From assembly GCA_020721905.1 (NCBI GenBank), contig DYLU01000035.1, positions 1 to 33,832 on the forward strand: a stretch of DNA of 33,832 nucleotides, in the 5' to 3' direction. The position numbers and the translations under genes are program-made. Position 1 is the first letter of the stretch. Every line of letters begins with the position of its first letter. Below the pieces are notes generated by a model, which had not been told where the DNA came from, did no database searches, and saw only the letters and a list, made by a program, of their open reading frames with translations. Shown here piece after piece: positions 32,989-33,832 of the stretch. The stretch comes from Leptospira biflexa (GTDB taxonomy: Bacteria > Spirochaetota > UBA4802 > UB4802).

Positions 32989-33775
32989 TTGGTATAACAT
33001 TCCAAACGATATCTATACAATTGGTATTTCACAGAATACTGTTAAACAATTATTACCGCATCTGCCACCTGACATAAAACCTGAATACCTATATCATTCA
33101 TATCCGCAACATACGGTAACATTGCAACAGTTTGCCATGGCAAAGCACTATGTGACTGTGAGTGAATTTGCACAATTTGTTGAGGAAACAGGTTTTATTA
33201 CGCAAGCACAGAATGATGGCTGGTCGTGGTCATGGGAAAACGGTTGGACAAAGAAGAAAGGCCTGTGGTGGCAAAAGCCGTTTGGCATTGATGAGCTTGA
33301 TGCGCTGTATACTGAGCATGCTGATACCATGTGTGTACTTCAGGTAAGCTGCAATGATGCGCTATCATACTGTGAATATCTGTCGCAAAAGACAGGGGAA
33401 AAGGTTTTTCTTCCAACGGAGTTTATGTGGGAGGCTTTTGCAATAAAAATTGGTATACCGGGTATGGAACAATTACAGGAGCTATCGCCCAACAAAAATG
33501 TATTGCTTGAAGACTATTGTTATAACCTCATTGAGCTTACACAACAACGTGAGGTGTTGCCCGGTACTGTTTGGGAGTGGACCGATAGTTACTTTCAAGG
33601 GTATCCTGGTTGCCTGCCGCATAAAGAATATGGGACTACCTATAAGGTCCTTCGTGGTGGCTCATATTTCAGCAGTCCATTGCAGAGAGCACATGAGTAC
33701 CGTTTCAGACGTTGCCCCACTGCACGAAGCCCGTTTTATACCTTCAGAATATGTGCTGATACCAGTTTGATATAA
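32975..33775 (+). CDS. FGE-sulfatase (SUMF1/EgtB/PvdO-type) domain protein
   Basis: 266 residues, overlapping the last 14 bases of ispG. The fold is shown by AKHYVTVSEFAQFVEETGF, a Trp-rich segment (DGWSWSWENGW), LPTEFMWEAFA, VWEWTDSYF and the C-terminal VLRGGSYFSS...YRFRRCPTARSPFYTFRI. No signal peptide is visible, so it is probably cytoplasmic. The family ranges from sulfatase-modifying oxygenases to non-catalytic proteins; copper-site cysteines of true FGE are not clear here. The substrate is unknown. Translation is likely coupled to ispG. Confidence 0.85.
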   Translation: MHTCDWYNIPNDIYTIGISQNTVKQLLPHLPPDIKPEYLYHSYPQHTVTLQQFAMAKHYVTVSEFAQFVEETGFITQAQNDGWSWSWENGWTKKKGLWWQKPFGIDELDALYTEHADTMCVLQVSCNDALSYCEYLSQKTGEKVFLPTEFMWEAFAIKIGIPGMEQLQELSPNKNVLLEDYCYNLIELTQQREVLPGTVWEWTDSYFQGYPGCLPHKEYGTTYKVLRGGSYFSSPLQRAHEYRFRRCPTARSPFYTFRICADTSLI

Positions 33776-33779
33776 GTAA

Positions 33780-33832
33780 TTATTCAATAATGGCAACCAC
33801 GCGTGCTGGGGCGGCACTTGCCCGTTTAATCT
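33780..33832 (-). CDS. Possible C-terminal end of a gene running off the window
   Basis: On the - strand, a frame ending in TAA (33780-33782) reads IKRASAAPARVVAIIE and stays open to the window edge. It is more GC-rich than nearby intergenic DNA. Only 16 codons are visible, so the product cannot be named; a start of a + strand gene at ATG 33791 is the alternative. Confidence 0.3.
   Translation of the reverse strand, partial: IKRASAAPARVVAIIE

Overview
This window is an AT-rich bacterial chromosome segment, probably from a spirochaete or a close relative. The evidence is indirect: a che cluster with CheD, CheR, CheB and STAS proteins, a spoVG homologue, a relaxed lipobox, and the housekeeping run rpsB-tsf-pyrH-frr-uppS-cdsA-dxr-rseP-ispG. 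No rRNA, tRNA, CRISPR array, transposase or phage module was seen, so the taxonomic call is an inference.

Region 1 (1-7082, + strand) is a chemotaxis operon: the 3' part of cheA, a soluble methyl-accepting-like coiled-coil protein, a STAS protein, cheY, cheW, a first cheD, cheR, a second cheD and cheB. The genes are tightly spaced and sometimes overlap. Together they encode the kinase, coupling protein, response regulator and adaptation enzymes (methyltransferase, methylesterase, two deamidases). No cheZ, cheC or cheX is visible, but the coiled-coil protein carries a CheZ-like D-x3-Q motif.

Region 2 (7083-11740) is accessory: a STAS protein and a lipoprotein on the - strand, a protein with two ribbon-helix-helix-like units, a small membrane protein, spoVG on the - strand with a clear promoter and terminator, and a large membrane/coiled-coil protein of unknown function.

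Region 3 (11741-14908) is a decayed lipoprotein-trafficking ABC operon. It holds remnants of a LolA-like protein, a LolC/E-type permease and a LolD/MacB-type ATPase, joined by deletions, frameshifts and a stop codon inside Walker A. An outer-membrane beta-barrel gene follows, with its signal peptide out of frame at a T6 tract.

Region 4 (14998-20465, + strand) has a hybrid sensor kinase with a periplasmic solute-binding domain, then a class III aminotransferase coupled to a protein that looks like a divergent protein-kinase/APH-fold enzyme. On the - strand (20467-24065) are two unknown proteins, a class 3 aldehyde dehydrogenase and a ZIP metal transporter.

Region 5 (24205-33775, + strand) has a small membrane protein, then the translation/isoprenoid/envelope run rpsB to ispG and an FGE-sulfatase-domain protein overlapping the end of ispG.

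The most unusual signal cuts across genes. The 9-mer GCGATAGTT (or its complement AACTATCGC) occurs exactly 14 times, 7 in each orientation, where about 0.3 would be expected by chance. It lies in genes, pseudogenes and intergenic DNA, and in two places is part of an identical 18-mer. It behaves like a dispersed genome-signature word, such as an uptake-type sequence or a HIP1-like motif.
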